Positions 1 through 5,566 of a stretch of 7,104 nucleotides of DNA are shown here, piece by piece; position 1 is the first letter of the stretch; each line of letters starts with the position of its first letter. Source of the DNA: Candidatus Poseidoniaceae archaeon (lineage in GTDB: Archaea > Thermoplasmatota > Poseidoniia > Poseidoniales > Poseidoniaceae). The notes under the pieces were generated by a model. The model made no database searches. It had not been told where the DNA came from and was given only the letters and a program-made list of their open reading frames with translations. The position numbers and the translations under genes are program-made. The stretch covers positions 1 through 7,104 of the forward strand of contig JAQXFJ010000130.1 in the NCBI GenBank assembly GCA_029250385.1. The letters are read 5' to 3'.

Positions 1-29
1 GGCGTGATTAGAATAATTAACAAGGATAT

Positions 30-57
30 GCCTAGCGCGAGGCGTTTCGAGATAGGC
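30..57. other. Imperfect inverted repeat with hairpin potential
   Basis: GCCTA at 30-34 is complementary to TAGGC at 53-57, and CGA at 38-40 to TCG at 47-49, leaving a 6-nt loop. The three positions between the two stems could form G.A, C-G and G.A pairs, so a 28-nt stem-loop is possible. No T-tract follows, so nothing specifically marks it as a terminator. It could be the 3' end of an upstream transcript, a small structured element or chance. Confidence 0.25.
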
Positions 58-90
58 TTGCGCAACATAAACACACCCAGTTATTTCTCC

Positions 91-100
91 CACATATGTG
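91..100. repeat. Perfect 10-bp palindrome upstream of the TPR/FtsZ-like operon
   Basis: CACATATGTG is a perfect palindrome about 65 bp upstream of the best TATA box (165-173). A dyad of this size could bind a dimeric regulator, but it could also be chance. No second copy was seen near the operon. Confidence 0.25.
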
Positions 101-121
101 AACCCTTTAAACATTGTCAAA

Positions 122-166
122 TTGGGCGGGTTAATTTATTCGCAGTACCTCGTTTTTGGGCGGGTT
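122..166 (+). repeat. 11-bp direct repeat in the operon leader
   Basis: TTGGGCGGGTT occurs at 122-132 and again at 156-166, with starts 34 bp apart. Each copy runs into an AT-rich stretch, TTAATTTATT after the first and TTATAAAG after the second. The second copy directly abuts the best TATA box. The G-rich core stands out in an AT-rich leader. It may be a duplicated promoter or a pair of regulator sites; the function is inferred only. Confidence 0.4.
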
Positions 167-173
167 TATAAAG
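165..173 (+). promoter_or_regulatory. TATA box for the TPR/FtsZ-like operon
   Basis: The sequence TTTATAAAG matches an archaeal TATA box. Archaeal transcription normally starts about 25-27 bp downstream, which would place +1 near 195. That leaves roughly 44 nt of leader, enough to hold the AGGAG at 222-226. A weaker AT-rich stretch near 194-203 is a second possibility. Confidence 0.5.
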
Positions 174-238
174 TATCAAAACAGTCTTAAAATCATTATT
201 AAAGGGGATAGTTCAATAATCAGGAGTTTTTGGGAATA

Positions 239-544
239 ATGATTCTTATGTCAACTCCGTTTGAGAACACCTACGATTTGTCCGAGAGTCAGTTAGTAGA
301 TTTGGGAGAGGCAGAAGAACTTATTTTGAAAAACAGTCTTGGGAAAGCTGAAGAATTATTGCTCAAGATGCTTGAATTAGATGATGAATGTATTCCAGTT
401 TTATCTAACCTAGGTCATCTTTACGGTCGCTATTTGTCGGAGTTTGAAACTGCGGTTAAATATTATGACCGAGTTTTAACATTGGAGCCAGATAACGCTT
501 GGGCTAGAGACTCGAGAAGAAGGTATCTTCGTTATATTGATTGA
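239..544 (+). CDS. Small TPR-repeat protein
   Basis: A 101-residue protein built almost wholly of tetratricopeptide repeats, a helical scaffold used for protein-protein contacts. The clearest unit starts around residue 50: its first helix contains LSNLGHLYGRY, with the Leu-Gly and Tyr positions of the consensus. Its second helix contains ETAVKYYDRVLTLEPDN, with the typical Ala and the Pro-Asn ending. A weaker unit lies before it (KAEELLLKMLELDDE). There is no signal peptide, membrane segment or catalytic motif, so it is probably a cytosolic adaptor. ATG 239 is chosen; TTG 230 and ATG 248 are in-frame alternatives, and AGGAG at 222-226 lies 12 nt before ATG 239. Its stop codon lies 40 bp before the ATG of the FtsZ-like gene and inside the longest possible version of that gene, which suggests one operon and a possible partnership. 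The TPR call is firm; its binding partner is inference. Confidence 0.8.
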   Translation: MILMSTPFENTYDLSESQLVDLGEAEELILKNSLGKAEELLLKMLELDDECIPVLSNLGHLYGRYLSEFETAVKYYDRVLTLEPDNAWARDSRRRYLRYID

Positions 545-573
545 TGGGCTAAAGTTCATTGATGTTCAAGTTC

Positions 574-580
574 AGGGGAG
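574..580 (+). promoter_or_regulatory. Shine-Dalgarno-like site that decides the FtsZ-like start
   Basis: AGGGGAG lies 4 nt upstream of ATG 585. It favours this ATG over the in-frame TTG at 537, which overlaps the end of the TPR gene. The protein starting at 585 also puts the first GTP-binding glycine loop at residues 10-15, close to the N-terminus as usual in this family. Confidence 0.5.
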
Positions 581-584
581 TTTA

Positions 585-1511
585 ATGGAATCATCACAGA
601 TTCTGATCGCCGGTGTTGGCGGCATTGGTTGCTCATGGGCCAAAGGTGCTTGGTCGCGATGTGATTCTGAAGCAGACATTCTGCTAATTGATGCAGATGA
701 TGAAAGCTTTTCTGATATCGAACGTGGTCATGTTCTACGCTTAGGCAGTGTTGTCGACAAGCTTGGTTGTGCGTCGCTACCGCCACTGGCTGAACAACGC
801 ATGAGGAGTGTTTCTTCTGTTGTCAGTAAATTGATGGAACCTGTGGAATTAGTGATTTTATTAACCGGACTTGGTGGGGGGACTGGTACAGGGGCGGCGC
901 ATGAATTTGCCCGCCAAGCCCGATTATCTGGTGCGATTGTGATTGCAGTTTCAGCAATGCCATTTGAAGTCCAATCTACAAGGTTGAAAATTGCCGAGGA
1001 TGGATTTGATCGTCTAGATAAATTTGCTCATGTTACTGTAAGACTATCCTTAGAAAGACTAGCAAGACAAGCCAGGGAAAAAGGACGTTCTTGGCAAATG
1101 GGCGCTGAATGGGTTGAAGATTTGGTTGATGGTTTAGTCAGGACTTTGCTCAGAATGGGTTTGATTAATTTGGATTTGATGGACCTTAGAGCTATTGTGG
1201 AACAGGAAGGCAACGCTACTTTACTAGTGGGCATGGGGGAGCCAGAAGAGCCCGAAAAAATTCTACATTCAGCAATGATGGCGCCGTTGGCAGCCTTGGA
1301 CGTAAGTGGTGCTACAGGTTGCTTGATTCAAATAGAGGGTGGCTTGGGTATGACGCTAAGCCAGGTTGATTCAGTAGCAAGGTTATTCACTGAAGCACTC
1401 GATTCTGATGCTCAAGTGATTTTAGGAGCAAGAGTGAGCGAAGATTTGGTAAATACTATCAGGGTTGTGACATTACTTGCAGGGATAAAGGATTCTAATC
1501 AACTTCAATAA
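585..1511 (+). CDS. FtsZ/tubulin-family GTPase, divergent and tail-less
   Basis: A 308-residue protein of the FtsZ/tubulin superfamily, whose members bind GTP and polymerise into filaments for division or cell shape. In order: a glycine loop GVGGIG (10-15); the tubulin signature GGGTGTG (97-103) that binds GTP phosphates; the PF-x-R-type segment after it (PFEVQSTRL); the T7 loop NLDLMD (195-200), which keeps Asn195, Asp197 and Asp200 of the NxDxxD motif, so GTP hydrolysis in a filament is plausible; and a C-terminal domain ending in IRVVTLLAGI, equivalent to the end of the FtsZ fold. Odd points: the region between the first loop and the signature is poorly conserved (no clear GxGxGxxP), and the protein stops about ten residues after the core. 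It therefore lacks the disordered linker and conserved C-terminal peptide that canonical FtsZ uses to bind membrane anchors. It lies downstream of a TPR gene, and its last 17 bp overlap a convergent membrane-protein gene. A paralogue distinct from the main division FtsZ is likely but unproven. TTG 537 would give 324 residues. Confidence 0.88.
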   Translation: MESSQILIAGVGGIGCSWAKGAWSRCDSEADILLIDADDESFSDIERGHVLRLGSVVDKLGCASLPPLAEQRMRSVSSVVSKLMEPVELVILLTGLGGGTGTGAAHEFARQARLSGAIVIAVSAMPFEVQSTRLKIAEDGFDRLDKFAHVTVRLSLERLARQAREKGRSWQMGAEWVEDLVDGLVRTLLRMGLINLDLMDLRAIVEQEGNATLLVGMGEPEEPEKILHSAMMAPLAALDVSGATGCLIQIEGGLGMTLSQVDSVARLFTEALDSDAQVILGARVSEDLVNTIRVVTLLAGIKDSNQLQ

Positions 1512-2853
1512 TCGTATCCCATTCCACATCTTCAATAACCGGAGTAGTTTCCTTATTTTCCCAATCGACGTCATCATCTTCTTGCCATGAATCCTCGTCA
1601 GAATCATTTTCAAATGTTGCATCTTCAGTATCATTGAATCCCTCGTCTTGGGTTTGAGTGTTTTTTGGTTCACTATGTTCCACAATGCGATTTACTTCTA
1701 CTGCTAAGTTATCTTGTCCAATTATGTCTGATAGCACTTTTCTGTGGATATATAGCACGGCAATTATTACCACTGTATGGCCAATCTGCATTACCGTTGT
1801 GATGTCATCAAAGACAGTAGTTAGCATCGCCACGCTACCAGCATATGCATAGCCAAATGCTAAGCCCCATGACAACGCATTTTCTTCGTTGATGGGCCTA
1901 AAACTACTTTTGTAACCTTTAGCCGTCATTGACCAAATTGCGATAAAGACGGTAAAAATCATCAAAACTAATTCTTCAAACAATACTTGAATCTCAGTAG
2001 GGTCTAGGAAAATTTGTCGCCAAAGAGTCAGTAAGTGCCATGAAATAAAAACATGACAAATAATAGTCCATCTATTGCTAAAATTATGTAATCGATATTT
2101 CATCGAAGCTAATTTCTTCAATTGCCAGTTATATCCGACATTTGCAACTAATACTAATACTGCGACGCTAGTAAATAGCAGGCTGTGTAAAAATGCTCCA
2201 CTAAGAGACAAATTGAAGTTGTTAATTTGGTAAAATATTGTGGCTAAAACACTTGATATTAAGGCGATTATACCAATTGAAAATAACACGGACATTGGTA
2301 AATAAGTAGGTTTTTCTTTGTCGGTTAACTTAGCGCTCGTTGAGGATGCCCATTTGGTAAATGAAGTTCCTTGAACAATTGACCAGACGACAAATAGACT
2401 ACCCATTACTAGAGGTAGAATTCCATCGCCGATTGGTATTACTCCGTTTTCACCAAATAAAAATAACATGGCTAGAAGCGAAATGAATGCTATTACTAAC
2501 GGGAAAACACATATTCGAAATTTGGCTAGATTACGAATCAAGAAAGGCCTTTCATCGGTTTCTTCATAATCTAAAGTAATCCATTTTTTGACTATTGTAC
2601 TATTACTTGTTATTGCACTAATCCCATATCCGATGGATAAACTTGCAAACGCCATTGCGGAGATATTGGTTAATGAATCGGCGCTGGAGGTGATGTAGAG
2701 TATAATTGATAATACAGTCACTAAAATAATGTGAGGCATTGTTGAGGGAGATAACAACGTCCTAGCAAGAGAAATCAATGAAACGTTAGAAGTTTCATAT
2801 TCTGCCAATAAGTCTTGGCTAGAATCTTCCAATTGTTCAGTGTCACTGTCCAT
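1495..2853 (-). CDS. Polytopic membrane protein with acidic Trp-containing C-terminal tail, function unknown
   Basis: A 452-residue protein that I do not recognise. After a short acidic N-terminus there are about ten hydrophobic segments, near residues 41-56, 63-81, 113-133, 139-160, 185-208, 219-240, 262-278, 288-309, 328-347 and 352-369. Residues 380-452 form a hydrophilic, strongly acidic and probably disordered tail. It holds Trp423, Trp431 and Trp445 in acidic settings, with the near-repeats DDVDW (427-431) and EDVEW (441-445). An even number of segments would place both termini on the same side, presumably the cytoplasm. No transporter signature, ATP-binding motif or obvious catalytic residues were seen. 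Its 3' end overlaps the convergent FtsZ-like gene by 17 bp. It diverges from the RNase P protein gene across 79 bp. No Shine-Dalgarno site is visible before its ATG, and only a weak TATA-like stretch (GATAAGAT, 2889-2896) is seen. The tail could be a docking site for a basic partner; that is speculation. Confidence 0.75.
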   Translation of the reverse strand: MDSDTEQLEDSSQDLLAEYETSNVSLISLARTLLSPSTMPHIILVTVLSIILYITSSADSLTNISAMAFASLSIGYGISAITSNSTIVKKWITLDYEETDERPFLIRNLAKFRICVFPLVIAFISLLAMLFLFGENGVIPIGDGILPLVMGSLFVVWSIVQGTSFTKWASSTSAKLTDKEKPTYLPMSVLFSIGIIALISSVLATIFYQINNFNLSLSGAFLHSLLFTSVAVLVLVANVGYNWQLKKLASMKYRLHNFSNRWTIICHVFISWHLLTLWRQIFLDPTEIQVLFEELVLMIFTVFIAIWSMTAKGYKSSFRPINEENALSWGLAFGYAYAGSVAMLTTVFDDITTVMQIGHTVVIIAVLYIHRKVLSDIIGQDNLAVEVNRIVEHSEPKNTQTQDEGFNDTEDATFENDSDEDSWQEDDDVDWENKETTPVIEDVEWDTIIEVD

Positions 2854-2902
2854 GTGGCATCATTGGTAGGCTAATGACACTAAGATTTCATCTTATCCAA
2901 AG

Positions 2903-2910
2903 AAATAAAG
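2903..2910 (+). promoter_or_regulatory. TATA-like element for the RNase P protein gene
   Basis: AAATAAAG is centred about 26 bp upstream of ATG 2933. At archaeal TATA-to-start spacing, transcription would begin at or next to the start codon. This suggests a leaderless mRNA and agrees with the absence of a Shine-Dalgarno site. Confidence 0.4.
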
Positions 2911-2932
2911 CCAATTACCAATTGTTCGGGAT

Positions 2933-3271
2933 ATGCCCAAGCGACTTACTAAGGCACTACGCGGTAAACGCCGTTGGTTTGGTATCAAGGTAGGTAGTCA
3001 ATATACGAATCGCAAACAACTTTCCGATCAGTTGAATGCACTAGCTATTGATCTCAAACTCTCTAAACAAATCCGGTTGATGGATTTTGAATTGTCCAAT
3101 GATGACGATTTTTCTCTTGCGATAATCGAAGTGAAATTACCCGACAGTAAATTATTACGTGAAAAAATCGACAATGAAGAATCAATTAATACATTTGGAG
3201 TTCAAAGCATAACAACCAGCGGTAAGATTAGATTGGTTAGAGACAGGCTTAATCTGACAAAAAAACAATGA
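2933..3271 (+). CDS. rnp2: Ribonuclease P protein component 2 (Pop5/Rnp2-like)
   Basis: A small basic 112-residue protein resembling the archaeal/eukaryotic Pop5 family, a protein subunit of RNase P that helps the RNA catalyse removal of tRNA 5' leaders. The N-terminal pattern (KALRGKRRWFGIKV, 8-21) matches the family opening of a Leu-Arg, basic residues, then an aromatic beta strand (typically TLREKKRYIAFEI). The middle has the alternating strand IIEVKL, and the C-terminal SGKIRLVRDRL corresponds to the typical SGTIKRLKRKF ending. Length is normal for the family (about 100-130). The sequence is divergent, so the call rests on the overall pattern rather than on a diagnostic residue. It heads a + strand pair: its TGA overlaps the ATG of a 22-codon mini-ORF that leads into the next gene. 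It diverges from the membrane-protein gene on the left. Confidence 0.65.
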   Translation: MPKRLTKALRGKRRWFGIKVGSQYTNRKQLSDQLNALAIDLKLSKQIRLMDFELSNDDDFSLAIIEVKLPDSKLLREKIDNEESINTFGVQSITTSGKIRLVRDRLNLTKKQ

Positions 3272-3336
3272 AAGTTTCATTTGTAATACGGGCTCACATG
3301 GGCACATGGGCGCTGGTGGTTCCGCAGATGCAATGA
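3268..3336 (+). other. 22-codon mini-ORF bridging two genes with ATGA overlaps
   Basis: The ATG at 3268-3270 overlaps the TGA of the RNase P protein gene (3269-3271) as ATGA. The frame reads 22 codons and stops at TGA 3334-3336, which itself overlaps ATG 3333-3335 of the membrane-protein gene as ATGA. The peptide begins MKVSFVIRAHMG and has no recognisable domain. It could encode a tiny protein or act only as a stop-start translational coupler; a chance arrangement is also possible. Confidence 0.35.
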
Positions 3337-3797
3337 AATTCAGTGATGTTCTGATTTTAGTTGGAGTTGGAGTATTATGTGCTGGTTTCATCATTCATGG
3401 CTGGGTCGAGACGACCGCTATTGATTCAGATGAAGAAACACCCATGTATGGCAAAGCGCTAACTTTACTCAAAGGTGATAAAGTGCAGTTTGACATTGAA
3501 GCAACCAGCGATTGTAGTGGCAGTATTGTTATTTCCGATGATTCTGGTGAGATCGAAAACCAAACTTATCAGCTAATGGATGGAGAAAAATTCTCATACA
3601 CTTTCGATTCGAAAGATACAGGTTCATATCCAGCAACTATCTACATAGATGACGGTGAGGCTGAAGTAAAAATCGATGTCAAACGGGTTTTTATGCTTGA
3701 TTTCATCATTTATCCAATCGGAATTGCAATTTTACTATTTGGTCTGCAAAAAAGACGAGTTGAACAAGAATCATCTCCAATAGATGCCGAAATTTGA
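3333..3797 (+). CDS. Small two-pass membrane protein with external beta-rich domain, function unknown
   Basis: A 154-residue protein that I do not recognise. Residues about 5-22 form an uncleaved hydrophobic anchor. Residues about 30-115 are an acidic domain with alternating hydrophobic strands (for example VQFDIEATSDC, GSIVISDD, ATIYIDDG), suggesting a small Ig-like or other beta sandwich. Residues about 119-138 form a second membrane helix followed by KRR and a short polar tail. Basic residues after the second helix suggest both termini are cytoplasmic and the beta domain faces outward. A single Cys lies in that domain, so there is no internal disulfide. ATG 3333 is chosen because it overlaps the mini-ORF stop; ATG 3306 is in frame and would add nine residues. 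It probably shares a transcript with the RNase P protein gene. Its stop lies only 2 bp from the stop of the convergent fusion gene. Confidence 0.7.
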   Translation: MKFSDVLILVGVGVLCAGFIIHGWVETTAIDSDEETPMYGKALTLLKGDKVQFDIEATSDCSGSIVISDDSGEIENQTYQLMDGEKFSYTFDSKDTGSYPATIYIDDGEAEVKIDVKRVFMLDFIIYPIGIAILLFGLQKRRVEQESSPIDAEI

Positions 3798-3799
3798 CT

Positions 3800-5266
3800 T
3801 CAAAATTCCCATTTGAGTGATTCACCTTCATCACACAAAACCAGTTGATTCTTTTGGTCACGAACAATAACAAAACCATCCATATTTACTGAGTCAAAAG
3901 TCACTTCGGAATTTCTATAGATTAATTTACTAGGTGTCATTAAACCATCAGTTATTGATTTGGTAGCAAGTTTATGATAAGACGCAAAATTGGCCTTTGG
4001 AATGCTTGGGTGTTGATCAAATAATCCCGCTAACCGACAATCGATTTCTGACTGTAAAATCGTTCTGTTAATATCCTTGTCCAATGATTTTGCGAAACCG
4101 GCTGGAATTTCGTAAACTGGCATGTTTTCTGGCTTAGATAGATTAATGCCGATTCCAATCACAGTTTCGTTAAGATTTCCTTTCGAGATGGATTCGATCA
4201 AAACTCCACAAACCTTGCCAACCCGACCGTCCTGTTTTAGTAAAATATCATTAGGCCATTTTTGAATAATCTGTATGCTGTTGTCAGATTTGTTGTATTG
4301 CTTTAGGGTTTGTTTGACAATAAATCCGCAGATTAATTGTAACATATTTGGGGAGGTATCAAATGAATTTCCTATTTTCCAAGAACAAGCAAGTACTTCA
4401 CCGGCATTATCCCAACGCCTTCCTCTTCTCCCGTGGCCATCGGTTTGATAATCACTAGATAGGGAGCTGCCAATAGGCCAATTGGTTGATAATAATTCAG
4501 TGCTTGTGGAAGTCACAGTAGTTTGGTGAATTTTCTTGGCGTTGACAAACGGTCGCCACACAGCAACGATTTTGATTTCTTCGCCATCATCAAAGGTTTC
4601 AGTGTCTATTACTCGGCAGGCAAAACCAGATTTAGCTGCGGTATTTACTAATTGTTCAGTTGATTTTGATTCACCGATCAAAAATAATCCTATTCCGGTG
4701 TTGGATAATAGTTGATGTTCATGTATTTTTCTAACTACCAGTCGAAATAAATCTATGCCTTCGGTCTGAATTAATGCAGCATCTTCCATGGGGCCCAGTA
4801 AGGAGGCATCTTTGGTGACCTCTAGGTAAGGTAGATTCCAGAAAATCAAGTCATAGTTTTTTTGTTTGGCCCACTGCGTAATTTCCCCGTCCTCTAGGGG
4901 TCCTGGTCCTCCTTCGAAAACTCGTATGTCTTCAGCGTGATGTTGTTGGAATAATTTTCGTGCCGAAGCAACGGCAATTGGATTAATGTCACAAGCCTCG
5001 ACTTGCCATCCCTGGCGCCGACACAAAAGTGATAATATGCCGCTTCCCGTGCCGATTTCTAAACACTTCTTCCCATTTCCAGATCCGAGTTTTACCAATC
5101 GATTAGCTAGCAAATTGGTATCTTCTTTTGGTGGATATACAGTATGAGGTAAATCAAGTTGAAAAATTTCTCCTGATGGTGATTTCCAAGAAGAAATTTT
5201 GTGTCCTTTGGCGATTAATTCTAACTCGCGTGAAACCGAGCCTTCATCAAAACCCTTTCCGCTCAT
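3800..5266 (-). CDS. Fusion of HEMK2/Mtq2-like protein methyltransferase and biotin protein ligase
   Basis: A 488-residue two-domain protein. The N-terminal part (about 1-240) is a Rossmann methyltransferase of the HemK2/Mtq2 group. It has VYPPKEDTNLL (43-53), the hallmark P-x-EDT segment; the S-adenosylmethionine loop EIGTGSG (70-76); and NLPY (144-147) in place of the usual NPPY, with Asn, the second Pro and Tyr kept. Family members methylate the Gln of the GGQ motif in archaeal/eukaryotic release factor 1, usually with a Trm112 partner. The C-terminal part (about 252-488) is a biotin-[carboxylase] ligase. It has the ST motif at 255-256, the biotinyl-AMP loop GHGRRGRRW (277-285, His where Arg is common), KWPND (336-340), KVCGVLIES with Lys351 at the catalytic position, GIGINL (371-376) and an SH3-like end. 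It lacks the DNA-binding domain of E. coli BirA, so it is probably not a repressor. The two halves are continuous in one frame with no internal stop. The start lies about 28 bp from a TATA-like element and has no Shine-Dalgarno site, consistent with a leaderless mRNA. Domain calls are firm; substrates are inferred. Confidence 0.9.
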   Translation of the reverse strand: MSGKGFDEGSVSRELELIAKGHKISSWKSPSGEIFQLDLPHTVYPPKEDTNLLANRLVKLGSGNGKKCLEIGTGSGILSLLCRRQGWQVEACDINPIAVASARKLFQQHHAEDIRVFEGGPGPLEDGEITQWAKQKNYDLIFWNLPYLEVTKDASLLGPMEDAALIQTEGIDLFRLVVRKIHEHQLLSNTGIGLFLIGESKSTEQLVNTAAKSGFACRVIDTETFDDGEEIKIVAVWRPFVNAKKIHQTTVTSTSTELLSTNWPIGSSLSSDYQTDGHGRRGRRWDNAGEVLACSWKIGNSFDTSPNMLQLICGFIVKQTLKQYNKSDNSIQIIQKWPNDILLKQDGRVGKVCGVLIESISKGNLNETVIGIGINLSKPENMPVYEIPAGFAKSLDKDINRTILQSEIDCRLAGLFDQHPSIPKANFASYHKLATKSITDGLMTPSKLIYRNSEVTFDSVNMDGFVIVRDQKNQLVLCDEGESLKWEF

Positions 5267-5290
5267 TGGAATGTAGGTTTTGAAGTCGGC

Positions 5291-5298
5291 ATTTATTC
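5291..5298 (-). promoter_or_regulatory. TATA-like element for the methyltransferase-biotin ligase gene
   Basis: On the minus strand the sequence reads GAATAAAT, centred about 28 bp upstream of ATG 5266. That spacing puts transcription initiation at or very near the start codon, implying a leaderless message. A second AT-rich block farther away (5343-5353) could also drive this gene with a longer leader. Confidence 0.35.
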
Positions 5299-5393
5299 AT
5301 TGCCTTGTTTGGATGATATTTGGTCAAAATGGGTTAAAATAGATAAAATATAGCATGATTTTTACAATCTCAATAACGCTTAACTGGCCGCAA

Positions 5394-5402
5394 GTTATAT
5401 GA
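5394..5402 (+). promoter_or_regulatory. TATA box for tRNA-Lys
   Basis: GTTATATGA contains TTATAT about 45 bp before the mature tRNA. A start some 26 bp downstream would lie near 5424, giving a precursor leader of about 19 nt. The AT-rich block at 5343-5353 is an alternative, more distant element. Confidence 0.45.
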
Positions 5403-5425
5403 ACACTAGGCAAGTCGGCAGGAAA

Positions 5426-5446
5426 GCCCAAGTTGCTATGTTGGGC
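5426..5446 (+). repeat. Inverted repeat linking the tRNA leader to the acceptor stem
   Basis: GCCCAA at 5426-5431 is complementary to TTGGGC at 5441-5446, with a 9-nt loop. The right arm includes the first four bases of the mature tRNA-Lys (5443-5446). The leader could therefore pair with the 5' strand of the acceptor stem in the precursor. Confidence 0.45.
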
Positions 5447-5516
5447 CTGTAGCTCAGTCAGGTAGAGCATCCGGCTTTTAACCGGACGGTCGCGGGTTCG
5501 AACCCCGTCAGGCCCG
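5443..5516 (+). tRNA. tRNA-Lys (anticodon UUU)
   Basis: A full cloverleaf can be drawn. The acceptor stem GGGCCTG (5443-5449) pairs with CAGGCCC (5509-5515). The D stem is GCTC/GAGC. The anticodon stem TCCGG/CCGGA encloses loop CTTTTAA, with anticodon TTT at 5477-5479. The variable region is five bases. The T stem GCGGG/CCCGT has loop TTCGAAC. The discriminator base is G and CCA is not encoded. No intron is present. It decodes lysine codons AAA and, by wobble, AAG. It lies 50 bp upstream of rpoH on the same strand. Confidence 0.97.
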
Positions 5517-5566
5517 CCTGACTCGCTATCGGTCTAGCCAGTTGTGGGTATTTTGAGGGGTCTGGC

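Larger units (their letters stand above)
1..164. other. Left-edge region without a supported gene
   Basis: Frame 1 on the + strand is open from the window edge to TAA at 169-171 (56 codons), but the translation has no recognisable motif. It runs through the palindrome, the direct repeat and the TATA box of the next operon, so I read this as non-coding. It could still be the tail of a gene that begins outside the window. Confidence 0.4.

Noticed and set aside
1..171. 56-codon open frame from the left edge on the + strand
   Set aside because: No recognisable motif, and it crosses the TATA box and repeats of the next operon; kept only as a note on the non-coding region.
542..552. TGATG stop-start overlap at the end of the TPR gene, suggesting a coupled start for the FtsZ-like gene
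   Set aside because: The ATG at 544 is out of frame with the FtsZ-like protein and reads ATG GGC TAA, ending after two codons.
5426..5446. GCCCAA/TTGGGC hairpin as a transcription terminator
   Set aside because: It runs into the tRNA itself and is followed by no T-tract, so a terminator there would abolish the tRNA.
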